From: Planctomyces sp. SH-PL62
GTDB taxonomy: Bacteria; Planctomycetota; Planctomycetia; Planctomycetales; Planctomycetaceae
Length of the DNA stretch: 64,000 bases
NCBI GenBank assembly: GCA_945905295.1
Contig: CAMDPX010000002.1
Span: forward strand, 1 to 64,000
Reading direction: 5' to 3'
Positions 9,756 to 20,500 of the stretch are shown in pieces. The first letter of the stretch is position 1. The number at the start of each line of letters is the position of its first letter. The notes under the pieces were generated by a model that was given only the letters and a program-made list of their open reading frames with translations, had not been told where the DNA came from and did not search any database. The translations under genes were made by a program, and so were the position numbers.

Positions 9756-10193
9756 TCAATTCCTTTTGTAAAAAGCACGCGAGGTGCTTCCTTCCTGGAG
9801 AGCGTCTCGGCGAGGAGCGGAGGCTAGTGGGCGGCGTGAGGGGCACAAGTCTCCGACTGGTGGCCTTCGCGCGGTTTGGAGACAGCACCAAACCTGCTTC
9901 ACCGCAATTCGTATCGGGACGAATGACCGGTGGACTTCACGAGGTGTGACCGGCAGGGACAGAAATCACTCGCGTCCACCGATCCGCAAGCGTCGCTGGC
10001 GATGCGACCCGAAAGGTTTCGCGGCGAGTTTGTACTGACGAGGCAAATTCCTCGACAGAGCAAATCGGCGAAAACTGCCGTTGAGGCGATTTCACAAATC
10101 GGCCTACATTCCCCGCGTCGCTTCAACCTCGCATGACGTGAGGTGCGACGCACTGTCTCCGGCTTCGGCCGATGGAACGGGAGATTCGCAAGG

Positions 10194-10931
10194 ATGCGCT
10201 CTCAATCTGGCTCTTCGCTTTCGACGTTGGTGTTCTTGGTGCCGCTACTCGGCGTTCCGCTGATGGCGATCTTTGGCGTCCCGCAATTCGTGCCGGTGAT
10301 CGCGTCGTCGGCCAGCGACGATGCCGCACGATCATCGACCACACGCCGTTCACGAGGCGTGGGTGAGTCCGCGGCAGCAACGCCATTGGTCTCAGAGAAA
10401 TCGCCGCGCGATTCAACGTCACGCGATGACGAGCGAATCGACGATCTCTTTCGGCCCGCGAAATCAGCTCCGCGCGACAGCCGTCCGTTGCGGGGAGAAG
10501 CGTTGGGACGCGAGACGAAGTTTATCGAGACGTCGCAGGGCTCGGACACTTGGCTGACTCAGACCTCTGCCGAGGATCAAGCCGCTGAGATATTTTCGGA
10601 TCGGTCAAAAATGAAACAACCTGGCGAGCGGGGCGGCGTCAGCCCCCCGGTGAGTTCGCCAAGAACCGGGGGGCAGACGCCGCCCCGCTCGCCTGAGTCA
10701 TCGGACCAAGGGCTGACTTGGCGCGAGGCAGTGCGGCAATTGAACGAACTGGGCATCCAAGAGTTTCGTCTTGAGCCGGGCCGTCAGCTCGGTGAGTTCT
10801 ATTTCGCTTGCGAGTTCACTCCCGATCGCGACGCACGCATCACGCGCCGCTTTGAAGCCGAAGCCAAGGAACCGCTGCTGGCGGTCGCCGCCGTTCTGCG
10901 GCAAATCGACGAGTGGCTGCCGCGACGATGA
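10194..10931 (+). CDS. Hypothetical protein carrying an in-frame palindromic element
   Basis: ORF 10143-10931; likely start MRSQSGSSLS at 10194; contains PGERGGVSPPVSSPRTGGQTPPRSPE encoded by the repeat. Confidence 0.65.
   Translation: MRSQSGSSLSTLVFLVPLLGVPLMAIFGVPQFVPVIASSASDDAARSSTTRRSRGVGESAAATPLVSEKSPRDSTSRDDERIDDLFRPAKSAPRDSRPLRGEALGRETKFIETSQGSDTWLTQTSAEDQAAEIFSDRSKMKQPGERGGVSPPVSSPRTGGQTPPRSPESSDQGLTWREAVRQLNELGIQEFRLEPGRQLGEFYFACEFTPDRDARITRRFEAEAKEPLLAVAAVLRQIDEWLPRR
10623..10693. repeat. Palindromic element, GGCGAGCGGGGCGGCGTCAGCCCCCCGGT family (copy 1)
   Basis: 29-nt inverted arms 10623-10651 / 10665-10693 with one mismatch, inside CDS. Confidence 0.95.
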
Positions 10932-10947
10932 TTAAGGTCGGACTCTC

Positions 10948-11676
10948 ATGGCCATCGGTCCGAATTTCTCCTGCCTCCCAGGTTCACCGCCGGGGCTGGG
11001 CAACTCCCGATCTTGCTCTGGGCCGGCGCGCGGCTTCGTTTGGAACTTCTTCGCAACGAACCGCGAACGCTGTGGCGATGCGAATTCCTCCAATGGCAAC
11101 GATCGCAGCCGGCGCACACCGAAGATGGCTCGGCTAGAGGCCGTGTTGTTCGTGGCCGATGAGCCGCTGCCGATCAAACGGCTGGTGCAACTGGCGACGT
11201 TGGCCGATGCCGACGAGGCTCAAGCTTTGATCGACCGGCTGAACGGTGCCTACGACGCAAGCGATTCCACGTTTCGGATCGAACCGGTCGCCACCGGAGT
11301 CCGTTTGCTGACACGTCGCGAATTCGTCTACTGGCTCGACAAGCTGCATCAGCGGCAAGCGGCGTTCAAACTGACGCCGCCAATGCTCGAAACGTTGGCG
11401 ATCGTCGCGTACCGACAACCGCTGACGCGAGCGGACCTCGAAGCCGTTCGCGGCGTGCAATCGGCCGAGATGCTCAAGCAGTTGATGGAGCGTGAACTGG
11501 TCCGCATCGCGGGCGAAGACGACTCGCTCGGCCGCCCGTTCTTGTACGAGACCACACGCAAGTTTCTGGAGCTTTACGGCCTGCAATCGCTCGACGACTT
11601 GCCGATGGCCGAGCGACTTCGTCGCGGCCGAACACCGCCACCTGCCACGACGGACGTCTTCACCAGCGCAGCGTGA
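10948..11676 (+). CDS. scpB: Segregation and condensation protein B
   Basis: LEAVLFVADEPLPIKRL... LTPPMLETLAIVAYRQPLTRADLEAVRGVQSAEMLKQLMERELVRIAGEDDSLGRPFLYETTRKFLELYGLQSLDDLP; real start probably MARLEAV at 11125. Confidence 0.92.
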   Translation: MAIGPNFSCLPGSPPGLGNSRSCSGPARGFVWNFFATNRERCGDANSSNGNDRSRRTPKMARLEAVLFVADEPLPIKRLVQLATLADADEAQALIDRLNGAYDASDSTFRIEPVATGVRLLTRREFVYWLDKLHQRQAAFKLTPPMLETLAIVAYRQPLTRADLEAVRGVQSAEMLKQLMERELVRIAGEDDSLGRPFLYETTRKFLELYGLQSLDDLPMAERLRRGRTPPPATTDVFTSAA

Positions 11677-11790
11677 ATCCGCATCGCCAGAAGCTGTTTC
11701 AAAACTTGCCCGACGCGCAAAGCGAGGGAATGAAAACTTTTTTTGTCGCTGCGGCGTCAAGTTCTGGTAGATGTTGAACACGATTTGTTT

Positions 11791-11876
11791 CGCACACGGA
11801 TGCGAGGGGCACACACGGATGGCGGCGGTGCGAACGATTCTCTTTGATCCGTGTGCGCCTCTCGCATCCGTGTGCG
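11791..11876. repeat. Palindromic element, CGCACACGGATGCGAG family (copy 1)
   Basis: CGCACACGGATGCGAGGGGCACACACGGAT / ATCCGTGTGCGCCTCTCGCATCCGTGTGCG inverted; second copy at 58179. Confidence 0.92.
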
Positions 11877-11992
11877 AAGTCCGTGTGCAACACTTTCGAA
11901 TCCGCAATCCCAATCCAGAAGACACTGCCATCGAACTCGTGGTCTAAAGCAAAACCTCGTGAGTGATTCCATTTTGGAATCGCTTCCAACAC

Positions 11993-12028
11993 AAAAAGCC
12001 CGGCCGCCACTCAGGCAGCCGGGCTTTT
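11993..12028. terminator. Bidirectional terminator-like hairpin
   Basis: AAAAAGCCCGGC-N-GCCGGGCTTTT flanked by A/T runs, directly 3' of the minus-strand HU gene. Confidence 0.8.
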
Positions 12029-12059
12029 GTGTTTTTGCAATTCGCTTCGGATCAGTCGA

Positions 12060-12380
12060 TTACTGAACCATGTCCTTGAGGGACTTGAGCGGACGCACCT
12101 TGACGACGTTCTTAGCCGGCTTGGCCGGGACGTCCATCAGTTCGCCCGGCTTGAACGGGTTGGGCACACCCTTCTTGGCTTTGGTCGCCGGCTTCGAGAT
12201 GCGGACGATCTTCAGCAAGCCTGGGATGGCGATGATGCCCGACCCCTTCTTGCCGATTTGGCTGGCGACCAGCTTCGTCAGCGCGTCAAGCACAGCCGAG
12301 ACCTGCTTCCGGTTCAGTTCCGAACCTTCGGCCAGCTTGTTGAGAATGTCAGACTTCGAGATCGATTTCGGGGCCGCCAT
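12060..12380 (-). CDS. HU family DNA-binding protein
   Basis: SKSDILNKLAEGSELNRKQVSAVLDALTKLVASQIGKKGSGIIAIPGLLKIVRISKPATKAKKGVPNPFKPGELMDVPAKPAKNVVKVRPLKSLKDMV. Confidence 0.92.
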   Translation of the reverse strand: MAAPKSISKSDILNKLAEGSELNRKQVSAVLDALTKLVASQIGKKGSGIIAIPGLLKIVRISKPATKAKKGVPNPFKPGELMDVPAKPAKNVVKVRPLKSLKDMVQ

Positions 12381-12600
12381 TGTGACTTCCTTTCAAACAG
12401 AGCGGTGACAAACAGGATCCGGGCCACGCAACGCTTCAGATGTTTTTGTGCCCGACGTGATTCGGCTGAAAAGCTCGCTGAATCTCGCGATGAACCTCGC
12501 GAACGGGCCGGAAATTAGCGGTGCCTTTCCGTGAAATCAACCACTGCAACCGTGACGAATTGCGATTTTCTCGGAGAAATTTGGCAGTTTTTCGCGACAG

Positions 12601-14706
12601 TCAATGTGGCTTTGAAGAGTTCAATGAAGGAAATGGAGACGCCTCGACCGCCGTCAGTCGTTGAAAGGTCAGCATCTGACCGGTCGGTGGATCGGTGATC
12701 GTGATCTCGATCTGCGCAACGCCGAACGGAATCTCATTGCACAACCACAAGTCGCAACGATAGCGCAACGGATGATCGAAGTGCTGCGGTTGAAACAAAA
12801 CTTGAGCAGCCGCTCGCTGACAACGAAACGCTTTCTCTGATCGCAGCGGCGTCTTGAGATACCGAATGTGCCCCGGCTTGTACTCCACCGACTGCGGCAA
12901 GCCGGTGACGAGACGCTGCGCGGCGAGCAGTCGCTCGCGCGTGTCACCACCAGCATCACTAAGTTCGCGAAAACTCAAAGCTTCAGATGCTTTCGTGTCT
13001 GGATTGAAGCTGACGAGACGCAGAAACTCGGACGACTTCCTGCCAACATTGAACAAACTGTTGTCGATTGTGACGCCGACTTTAGGCGCGCTATCAAAAG
13101 CGGATCGAATGTGATCAAGATGGTTCCAACGGAAGGTCACCGCTTGAATGTTGGGGAGCTTGGGGTCCGTTCGCTTGTCTGTTTCAACCGTCAATGAAAA
13201 CTCGCCAATAAACCTGTTGTCTGAAAAAGGATTCTCGACGGTTCCAAGCAGATTTGCCCCAGTACCCGCAAATCGCACGAAGACTCGGCCTTCGATCGCC
13301 GGATCACCGAGCTTCGGGAACCACGACCACAATGGATGGCCAAACTCGAACGGTGGCGGAGACTCGGAGTATTCGAGCCATCCCCATCGTTCCATCGCCG
13401 AAAGCAGCCACGTCGATTGCCACGGATTGCTACCGGGCAAACTGGCAGAGACGACCGACGCCGCGAGCAGGCACGACGAAAGAATTTGAAAACCGCGCCG
13501 CGAGCCCCACGCATCGAAGACCGGGATCATCGCAAGCAGCCACAGCGGCGCGAGCCACAGCATCCAACGCAGCGCGATGCTGTTGCCACCGTAGTTGTAG
13601 TTCTGCGTGCGAGTCAGATAGAAGCCGAGGACCACCGCCGTCAGCCCCGCTCCGACAATCAACATCGTGCGCTGCCGGCACTCCGGCCAGCGACGCCAGC
13701 CGAGCCAGCCGACCAGCGTCAGCAGCCAGACGGGCGTCAGCGACAACAAGCCGTGATGGCCGATCGTGCAATGCACGAAGTACATCAGCGGCGAGTCGAG
13801 GTTGCGATCCAAGCCTTGCGGGTGCGACCAGTAGCTGGGAATGCCTGCGTGCTCGTAGACGTACTTGTCGCTGCCGTAGCTGGAATAGAACGGCGACAGC
13901 GAGCCGGTCACGACGCAATTCAACGCCACGAACGCGACGATCGGGATCAACGCCGCCGGAACGAACACAGTCAGCGTTCGCTTCCGATCGACCTTGAACA
14001 ACATCGCTCCAAAGACCACGACGAGCAGCGCGGCGGGAAGCTCGAACGTGAATGTTGCCGCCGCGAAGAAGCCCACCAGCGCGAAGAACCGATTGCGATG
14101 TTCGCCGTCGGTTATGACGCGCAACAGCGGGTACAGCGCCAGCACGACACAGATCGCGGCGGGCGAATGATTGTTGAGCGACGACGTGAACGGGCCGAGC
14201 AGTGTCGCCCAACTCGCCACGACCAATACGAACAGCTTGCCGAAATCGCGGCGAGCGTATCGCTCGACCAACATCGCGATGACGATCAGCGACAGGACTT
14301 GCGGGAGCCAGTTGACGATCAGCAGAACCAGACGCGAGACCTCCACCGTATTTTCGGTCAGGTTCCAGCCGGTGAGCCGTTTGACGCACCAGTAAACTCC
14401 GGCGACCAAAGTGCTTTGCAGCGGCGGCTTCGACGAATAGAAGTCCCCCTCGTGTCGCACTTTGTCGATCGTGCCCCAACCGGGCACGGCGTCAATCTCG
14501 TCGATTTGAAACGTGCCTCGTTCGACCAGCGACCAGACGGTCTCCCAGCGCGAACGATCATTCGCCGACTGCAATGGCGTGGATTGCACGATCTGAGTGA
14601 ACGACATCGCCGACGCCACGACAACGATCAGCAGCATCGCGAACCGTCGCACTGCACGGGCTTCAGTCACGGGATCGCTGGCAGAATTCGCGCTGTGATC
14701 CGTCAT
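12601..14706 (-). CDS. Large multi-TM membrane protein (glycosyltransferase/mannosyltransferase-like)
   Basis: 701 aa with many TM helices and N-terminal GT-C-like topology. Confidence 0.6.
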   Translation of the reverse strand: MTDHSANSASDPVTEARAVRRFAMLLIVVVASAMSFTQIVQSTPLQSANDRSRWETVWSLVERGTFQIDEIDAVPGWGTIDKVRHEGDFYSSKPPLQSTLVAGVYWCVKRLTGWNLTENTVEVSRLVLLIVNWLPQVLSLIVIAMLVERYARRDFGKLFVLVVASWATLLGPFTSSLNNHSPAAICVVLALYPLLRVITDGEHRNRFFALVGFFAAATFTFELPAALLVVVFGAMLFKVDRKRTLTVFVPAALIPIVAFVALNCVVTGSLSPFYSSYGSDKYVYEHAGIPSYWSHPQGLDRNLDSPLMYFVHCTIGHHGLLSLTPVWLLTLVGWLGWRRWPECRQRTMLIVGAGLTAVVLGFYLTRTQNYNYGGNSIALRWMLWLAPLWLLAMIPVFDAWGSRRGFQILSSCLLAASVVSASLPGSNPWQSTWLLSAMERWGWLEYSESPPPFEFGHPLWSWFPKLGDPAIEGRVFVRFAGTGANLLGTVENPFSDNRFIGEFSLTVETDKRTDPKLPNIQAVTFRWNHLDHIRSAFDSAPKVGVTIDNSLFNVGRKSSEFLRLVSFNPDTKASEALSFRELSDAGGDTRERLLAAQRLVTGLPQSVEYKPGHIRYLKTPLRSEKAFRCQRAAAQVLFQPQHFDHPLRYRCDLWLCNEIPFGVAQIEITITDPPTGQMLTFQRLTAVEASPFPSLNSSKPH

Positions 14707-14726
14707 ACTGACTCGATCCTTTGGTC

Positions 14727-14810
14727 TTCATTTTTTGCCCCACATTTTTTTGCCAGCTCAGGCCAGAACGTAACGCAGCTGGCAAAAAAATGTGGGGCAA
14801 AAAAATGAAG
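14727..14810. repeat. T/A-rich palindromic element
   Basis: CTTCATTTTTTGCCCCACATTTTTTTGCCAGCT ... AGCTGGCAAAAAAATGTGGGGCAAAAAAATGAAG inverted arms. Confidence 0.92.
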
Positions 14811-14846
14811 GCAGAGGAAATGATCTCTAGCGAGGGGTTCTCGATG

Positions 14847-15779
14847 TCACAGCAATTCGCGCAAGTGATAGTGATGCTTTCCCAACTTGCCGCCGTAATT
14901 ACCGGCAGTGATGAGGGTCAGACCGGAACAGCGCGCGGCGGCGTGCAAACCGGCTCGCATCGCAGCGCGAACGGCGTCGGCGGAGAGGCCGTCGATCACC
15001 AGCTCGTAGACTGCTCCGGTGCCGGGCGGCAGTTCGCTGCGCGTCAGAGCAATCAGCGTCGGGCAATAGGCGTCGTTGGTGCTGGCCTTCAATTTCTTGT
15101 AGCGCGAGCCGATCTTACTGCCGGCTCGGACAATGCCGCCGGGGAACGGCAGCGCGACGTCGGCGACTTCGCGCATGGCGTTGGCGGCGGATTCCGCAGC
15201 GAGTAACGCTTGAGTTTGATCGGCCGCACACAGCAACAAGTTGCCGCCGGCGACCCCTTTGATCGTGCCGATGCGATCTTCGCAGAGGAACTCGCCGTCC
15301 ATGACGGGGATGCGCCAGAAGCGGCGTGTGCCGAGTTTCTTGGAGGACTGAAAGCCGTCGCCAAAGAATCGCAGTTGGCCGCCGACGGCGATTTGTTTGT
15401 CGCGTGGAATCCCCGGCAGGCCGCCATAGCAGGCGGTTGTCGGGCAGGTCAGCACGCATTGGCCGACACGTTCGGTCACCGCTTTTTGAAGAGCGTCACG
15501 GCTGAAGGCGAACAGCAGCACGCTGACCCCCGGTCGTCCATCCGGCGTCTCATCCGCAGACAAGGAGCGTTCGAGGGCCGCTTCACAATCGCACGCGATG
15601 ACGCTGGTGGCGAAGCCACAGAGTTCATTCGCCGCCGTTCGCGCCCAGTTTTCTGTCGCGGCGGTGATGATCAACCGCGTGCCAGTGATCGGGAACGCCT
15701 CTGCGAACGTATCGGCGACAGGTGTGCCATGCAGATTCAGAAGTGCCGGCGGAGCGGCGGTGTCAGTCGCGGCGGTCAA
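14847..15779 (-). CDS. ftr: Formylmethanofuran--tetrahydromethanopterin formyltransferase
   Basis: [79 protein letters not shown]... matches Ftr/FhcD family; start uncertain (TTG at 15779 proposed; ORF open to 16127). Confidence 0.88.
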   Translation of the reverse strand: MTAATDTAAPPALLNLHGTPVADTFAEAFPITGTRLIITAATENWARTAANELCGFATSVIACDCEAALERSLSADETPDGRPGVSVLLFAFSRDALQKAVTERVGQCVLTCPTTACYGGLPGIPRDKQIAVGGQLRFFGDGFQSSKKLGTRRFWRIPVMDGEFLCEDRIGTIKGVAGGNLLLCAADQTQALLAAESAANAMREVADVALPFPGGIVRAGSKIGSRYKKLKASTNDAYCPTLIALTRSELPPGTGAVYELVIDGLSADAVRAAMRAGLHAAARCSGLTLITAGNYGGKLGKHHYHLRELL

Positions 15780-16051
15780 TATCGTCTGCCTTTTTGAGAG
15801 TTGATCAGCGGTCTTGTCATCGGAGTTTAGCCGGACGTTCGTGAGTGACAAACGCAGAAGAGCCAAACAGGGTTCCGGGACCGGTGTTCGCCAGGATCTG
15901 TGTGTGACCGGCAGGAATTGTCGAGCGGCCGATCTCTCTGAATTTGACACCCTTGCTTGAAAAACAGATTCACATTCGTATTCTGCCGGTCGTCGTGGCC
16001 CAGAGCATGACTGAATCACGTTCGCGAAGATTGAAGATTGAGGCATCCGTG

Positions 16052-16498
16052 ATGAAACGGGCACTGATTTGCAGTTTGCTCCTGCTTTTTCCGATGTGCG
16101 GTTGTGGCCAACGAACTGTCGTGGCACCAGTGGATAAGACTCGCATCAAGCTGCAGTCCATTAGCGGAGCCTATATGGCCGCAACGCTGAAAGCCGACAA
16201 AGCCCCCGCAAAAGCCGAAGATCTGCTGCCGTTTTTGGGAGATGAATCGACGTCCGAGGAACAAAAACGGCAGACGTTCCGCTCGGACAATGACGGAGAA
16301 GAATTCGTCATTGCGTGGGGTGTCGATTTCCGCAAGCAGGGGGCGGATGGTCTTTCGAGGGATGTCATTTTCGTTTACGAGAAGAAGGGCAAGAGGAGCC
16401 AACGATATGTGCTCAAACTGCCCTCGGATATCTTCGTCATTCCGGATGACGTCTTTCAGAAATCACAGTTTCCCAAGGGAAACGAACCAAGTCCTTAA
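16052..16498 (+). CDS. Hypothetical lipoprotein
   Basis: [20 protein letters not shown] lipobox-like signal; 148 aa. Confidence 0.65.
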   Translation: MKRALICSLLLLFPMCGCGQRTVVAPVDKTRIKLQSISGAYMAATLKADKAPAKAEDLLPFLGDESTSEEQKRQTFRSDNDGEEFVIAWGVDFRKQGADGLSRDVIFVYEKKGKRSQRYVLKLPSDIFVIPDDVFQKSQFPKGNEPSP

Positions 16499-16580
16499 TG
16501 CCGCCTTCAGACTGAATCCGGCATGATCCCTGCGTTATTGTCCAACGATTATTTTTTTTGCATGACCCGAGGCACGTCGC

Positions 16581-17510
16581 ATGCGAAGCCAACGAAGTCG
16601 ATCGGTTCCCTTTTGCCGCTCTGGACGAAGTGGATTCACGCTCATTGAGCTGCTGGTCGTGATTGCGATCATCGCGGTCTTGATCGCCCTTTTATTGCCG
16701 GCCGTGCAACAAGCTCGCGAGGCAGCGCGGCGTGCGCAATGCACGAACAATTTCAAGCAGATCGGATTGGCCTTCCAAAATCACCATGAGATCCACAAGG
16801 TCTTGCCATCGGGCGGACATAGTTGGATGGACGATCGAAATTTCGACACCCGTGGAAATCCCGAAGGGCCGATGTTGCAGAATTGGGGCTGGTGTTATCA
16901 GTTGCTCCCGTTGTTGGAGAAAAAAGCCCTCTGGGCCAACCCGTCCGATGCCGCCGTCGCGGCGTATCATTTGCCGGTCTATTCCTGTCCGAGCATCGAC
17001 ATCCGCACGTTTCCCTATGGGAACCCGAAATCTCCGACGCGCGCCCAATCGGATTATTCGGGAAATGGCGGCACCTGGGGTGTGAACGCGCCGAACGGAC
17101 CGCCGTCCAACGCGTGTGACGGTCCACTTCGTCCTCGAGGCTTGAATGCGACGTTTTCCAAATTGACCGACGGTCTTTCGACAACGATGTTCGCTGCCGA
17201 AAAATATCTGGACGGGGGTGGGCCGCGCTGCAACGACGATCAAGGTTGGACCGATGGTTGGGACAACGACACGATTTGCTTTTCGCACGGACAGGGGGGG
17301 GCCGGCGCACCTCCTTTGCCGCCGTATAAACATGGGACTTATGCCGCCACGCTGGGGTCGTGCGGTTCGTATTTTGGGAGTACTCACGTGGGCGCGATGA
17401 TGTGTGTTTTTTGCGACGGCTCCGGCAAGCGGATCTCGTTCAACATCAACGCTACGGTGTTTGAACGAGTTTTGAGCGGGACCGACGGGAAGGTCTACAC
17501 GCTGGAGTAA
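16581..17510 (+). CDS. DUF1559 domain protein with prepilin-type N-terminus
   Basis: [55 protein letters not shown]-terminal ...[19 protein letters not shown]. Confidence 0.95.
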   Translation: MRSQRSRSVPFCRSGRSGFTLIELLVVIAIIAVLIALLLPAVQQAREAARRAQCTNNFKQIGLAFQNHHEIHKVLPSGGHSWMDDRNFDTRGNPEGPMLQNWGWCYQLLPLLEKKALWANPSDAAVAAYHLPVYSCPSIDIRTFPYGNPKSPTRAQSDYSGNGGTWGVNAPNGPPSNACDGPLRPRGLNATFSKLTDGLSTTMFAAEKYLDGGGPRCNDDQGWTDGWDNDTICFSHGQGGAGAPPLPPYKHGTYAATLGSCGSYFGSTHVGAMMCVFCDGSGKRISFNINATVFERVLSGTDGKVYTLE

Positions 17511-17553
17511 TCCTCGTCCGCCAAAAAGCTCAGTCGGGTTGCTTGCTTGAGCC

Positions 17554-20500
17554 CTATTGCCCGACCGGCAGAGTGAACAGGAACGTCGCTCCGCGATCGG
17601 GATTTTGTTCGGCCCACAGCTTGCCGCGATGGGCTTCGATGATCGAGCGGCTGATCGTCAGGCCGAGGCCGAGGCCGTCCGGTTTGGTCGTGAAGAACGG
17701 ATTGAAAATCTCATCGGGGGTGACCCCTTTGAAGCCGTGGCCGTTATCGCGAACAGAGACTCGCAGAACCTCGCCGCACAGTTCCGTGCGGATCGCCACG
17801 AGCCGGTCGTCGAGCGCGTTCTCGGCCAGCGCGCGGTAGGCGTTGCGAAGCAGGTTGACCAGCGTTTGCTCGATCTGGATGCGATCCACGAGCACTTGCA
17901 GGCCCGCGGGTTGCAGATCGCACGTCAACGCGATGTGCTGCGACTTGGTTTCCGAGCCGACGAGTTCGATGGCCTCATCGATCATTTCAGCGACAGCGAC
18001 GGTGGACTGATGCGGGGTCGATTTGCGGCTGAAGTCGCGCATGCGGCGGATGATCTCTCCCGCACGAGTGGCTTGCTGGCCGATCTTGTGGGTCCATTCC
18101 TGCAGCTTGTCGATTTGATCGAGCTTGCCATCTGAGAGCGTCTTCTCGCACGCCTTCGCGAAGTTGGAGATGGCGAACAGCGGTTGATTGATCTCGTGGG
18201 AGATGCCCGCCATCAGTTCGCCCATCAGGCTCAGTCGGCCGACGTGTGCCAGTTGTGCCTGGGCTTCGAGGGCCTTGTCTTCGGCTCGCTTGCGTTCGGT
18301 AATGTCCCGGACGTGCAGCACGAGCGCAGGCTGAAAGGCATACTCGGTCTTGTTGACATGCACGCTGACGGGGACTTCGCCACGTTCGGAATGAAGACTG
18401 AAGCCCTCGAACTGCCGCAGTTCTCCCGCGGCAATTCTGGGGAAGTCGCGCCGCACGTTGTCACGTTCGTGCGGCGGGACCAGTTCGAGGACGTGCTTAC
18501 CAATCAGCTTCTCGCGCGTCAGGCCATGTAATTCGCACGCGGCGGGGTTCACATCCAGCACGATGCCGGTGAGCGACTCGACGAAGATCGCGTCGGGCGA
18601 GTGCTCGAACAATGTGCGGAACCGTTTTTCGCTGTCGCGCAGAGCCTGCTCGGCGCGCGTGCGGTGAATTGCGATGCCGGCCAGGTACGCGCCCGTCTCG
18701 AGCAGTTGCAGTTCCACATTGCCGGGCGAGCGTGGCCACAGAAAAAAGATCGACAACACTCCCAGCACATCGTGGCTGAATCCGCGAATCGGCTGCGACC
18801 AGCAGGAGCGGAGTTGAAAGCGATCCGCCAACGTGCGGAGTCCTTGCCACGACGGATCGGTCGTCGTGTCCTCTACAATTCGCCGTTGACCACTGGCCAC
18901 GGCATCGGCGAACGACGGCGAGCCTGCCAGCACCGGCACCTGTGACAGCCGCCGGCTGATTTCTTCCGGCATCGGCGACGACGCCGAGACCATCAACCGC
19001 GGTTCGTCTTCTTTCAGCAGCAGGATCGAGCACAGTGCGCCGGGGAGTTGGCTCTCCAACATCTTGATGACCGTTCGCAGAGCGCTCGGCAGGTCGCGTC
19101 CGGAGGCGATCTCTTCCAGAACCTGCTGTTCTCCTTCGCGCAACGCATCGGCTTTGCGGCGGGCAGTGACATCTTGAGCCGCAGCCAGCAACCGGATGAC
19201 CTGGCCACCGGCATCGCGCAGCGGAACCATTTGCCCTTCCAGCCAGCCGCGTGAATTCATCTCGCCCTGAATCTGTGCGTGCCACGACCGAGCGGCTCCT
19301 TCGCGGACGGCCTCCACCACTTTGCCAAATAAGAACCGCGATGGCGGCGCGAGCCATTCGCTGACCGCGCGACCCAGCAGTTGCTCTGCCGCGTCCGCCT
19401 CGAAAATCAAGCGACCGGTCGGGTTGATGTCGAGCAACTTGCCGTCGAGGGACAGAATCATCAAGCATTGCGGCGCGTTCTCGAAGATCGTGCGGAACCA
19501 GCTTTCCCGTTCTTCGAGCAATTCTTGTTGCCGCTTGCGTCCGGTGATGTCGATGGCGGTCCCGGTCGTGCCGACGACGCGTCCCTCGGCATCGCGCATG
19601 GCAATGGCGTTGAAGCTGAGGTCAATCCGCCGGCCATCTTTGCGCACATGCACGGTTTCGTAATCGAACAACCGCTGGCCGGCGAGCACCGCCTCGAACA
19701 CCTTCCAGTCGATCGAGATTTGCTCCGGCGGCAACAGGATGCTGAAGACGTGGCCGAGAACTTCTTCCGGTTCGTAGCCATAGATTTCGGTGATCGCCTG
19801 ATTCACGAACGTCAGCCTTCCGAGCGCATCGACCGACCAGACCAATTCGTTCGAGGTCTCGACGAGGTCACGGTATTTCTGCTCGCTGGCGGTCAGTTTG
19901 AGCAGAGCCAGCATCCGTTCGGTCACGTCCTGGCAGGTGCCATAGAGCCGGATCAGCCGGCCGTCCTCGTCGCGTGAGACTTTGGCCTGTGTCCGCAGAT
20001 GCCGCACCGTGCCATCCTTCCACAGCGTGCGGAAGTCGCTGATGAACGGCTCGCCGCGAGACAGCGTTGTGGCCAATTGCTCGTTCACGCGAGTGCGATC
20101 GTCCGGGTGGACCCCTTCCAGAAACGCTTCCAACGTGCCGCCGATTTCCCCCGACGGAATCCCCATGATCTCGAACAGCGAATCCGACCACGCGATCGCG
20201 TCGCGAGGCACATCCCATTCCCACCAACCCAGCCGAGCCACACGCTGTGTGTCCTCCAGTCGCGCCTCCGCATGGTCGAGCCGTTCGGCCAATGCCTGCG
20301 GTTCGCGACGGTCATCGAACACCAAGAAGTGCTGTGGACCGCCGCTCGCAGCGTTCTCGATTTGCACCGCGCGTATCGTGATCGGCGTCTTCGCATCGTC
20401 CGCTCGATGCAACCACAAACCCGCGCGTTCCGGCGGAGCCGCGCCGCTCCGCCATTGCGCGATCCAATCCGTCAGTCGCCGAGTCGATTCCGATTCGAGC

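Noticed and set aside
13336-14808. 490-aa plus ORF antisense to the membrane protein
   Set aside because: Arg/Gln/His-rich antisense shadow ORF with no recognisable domain.
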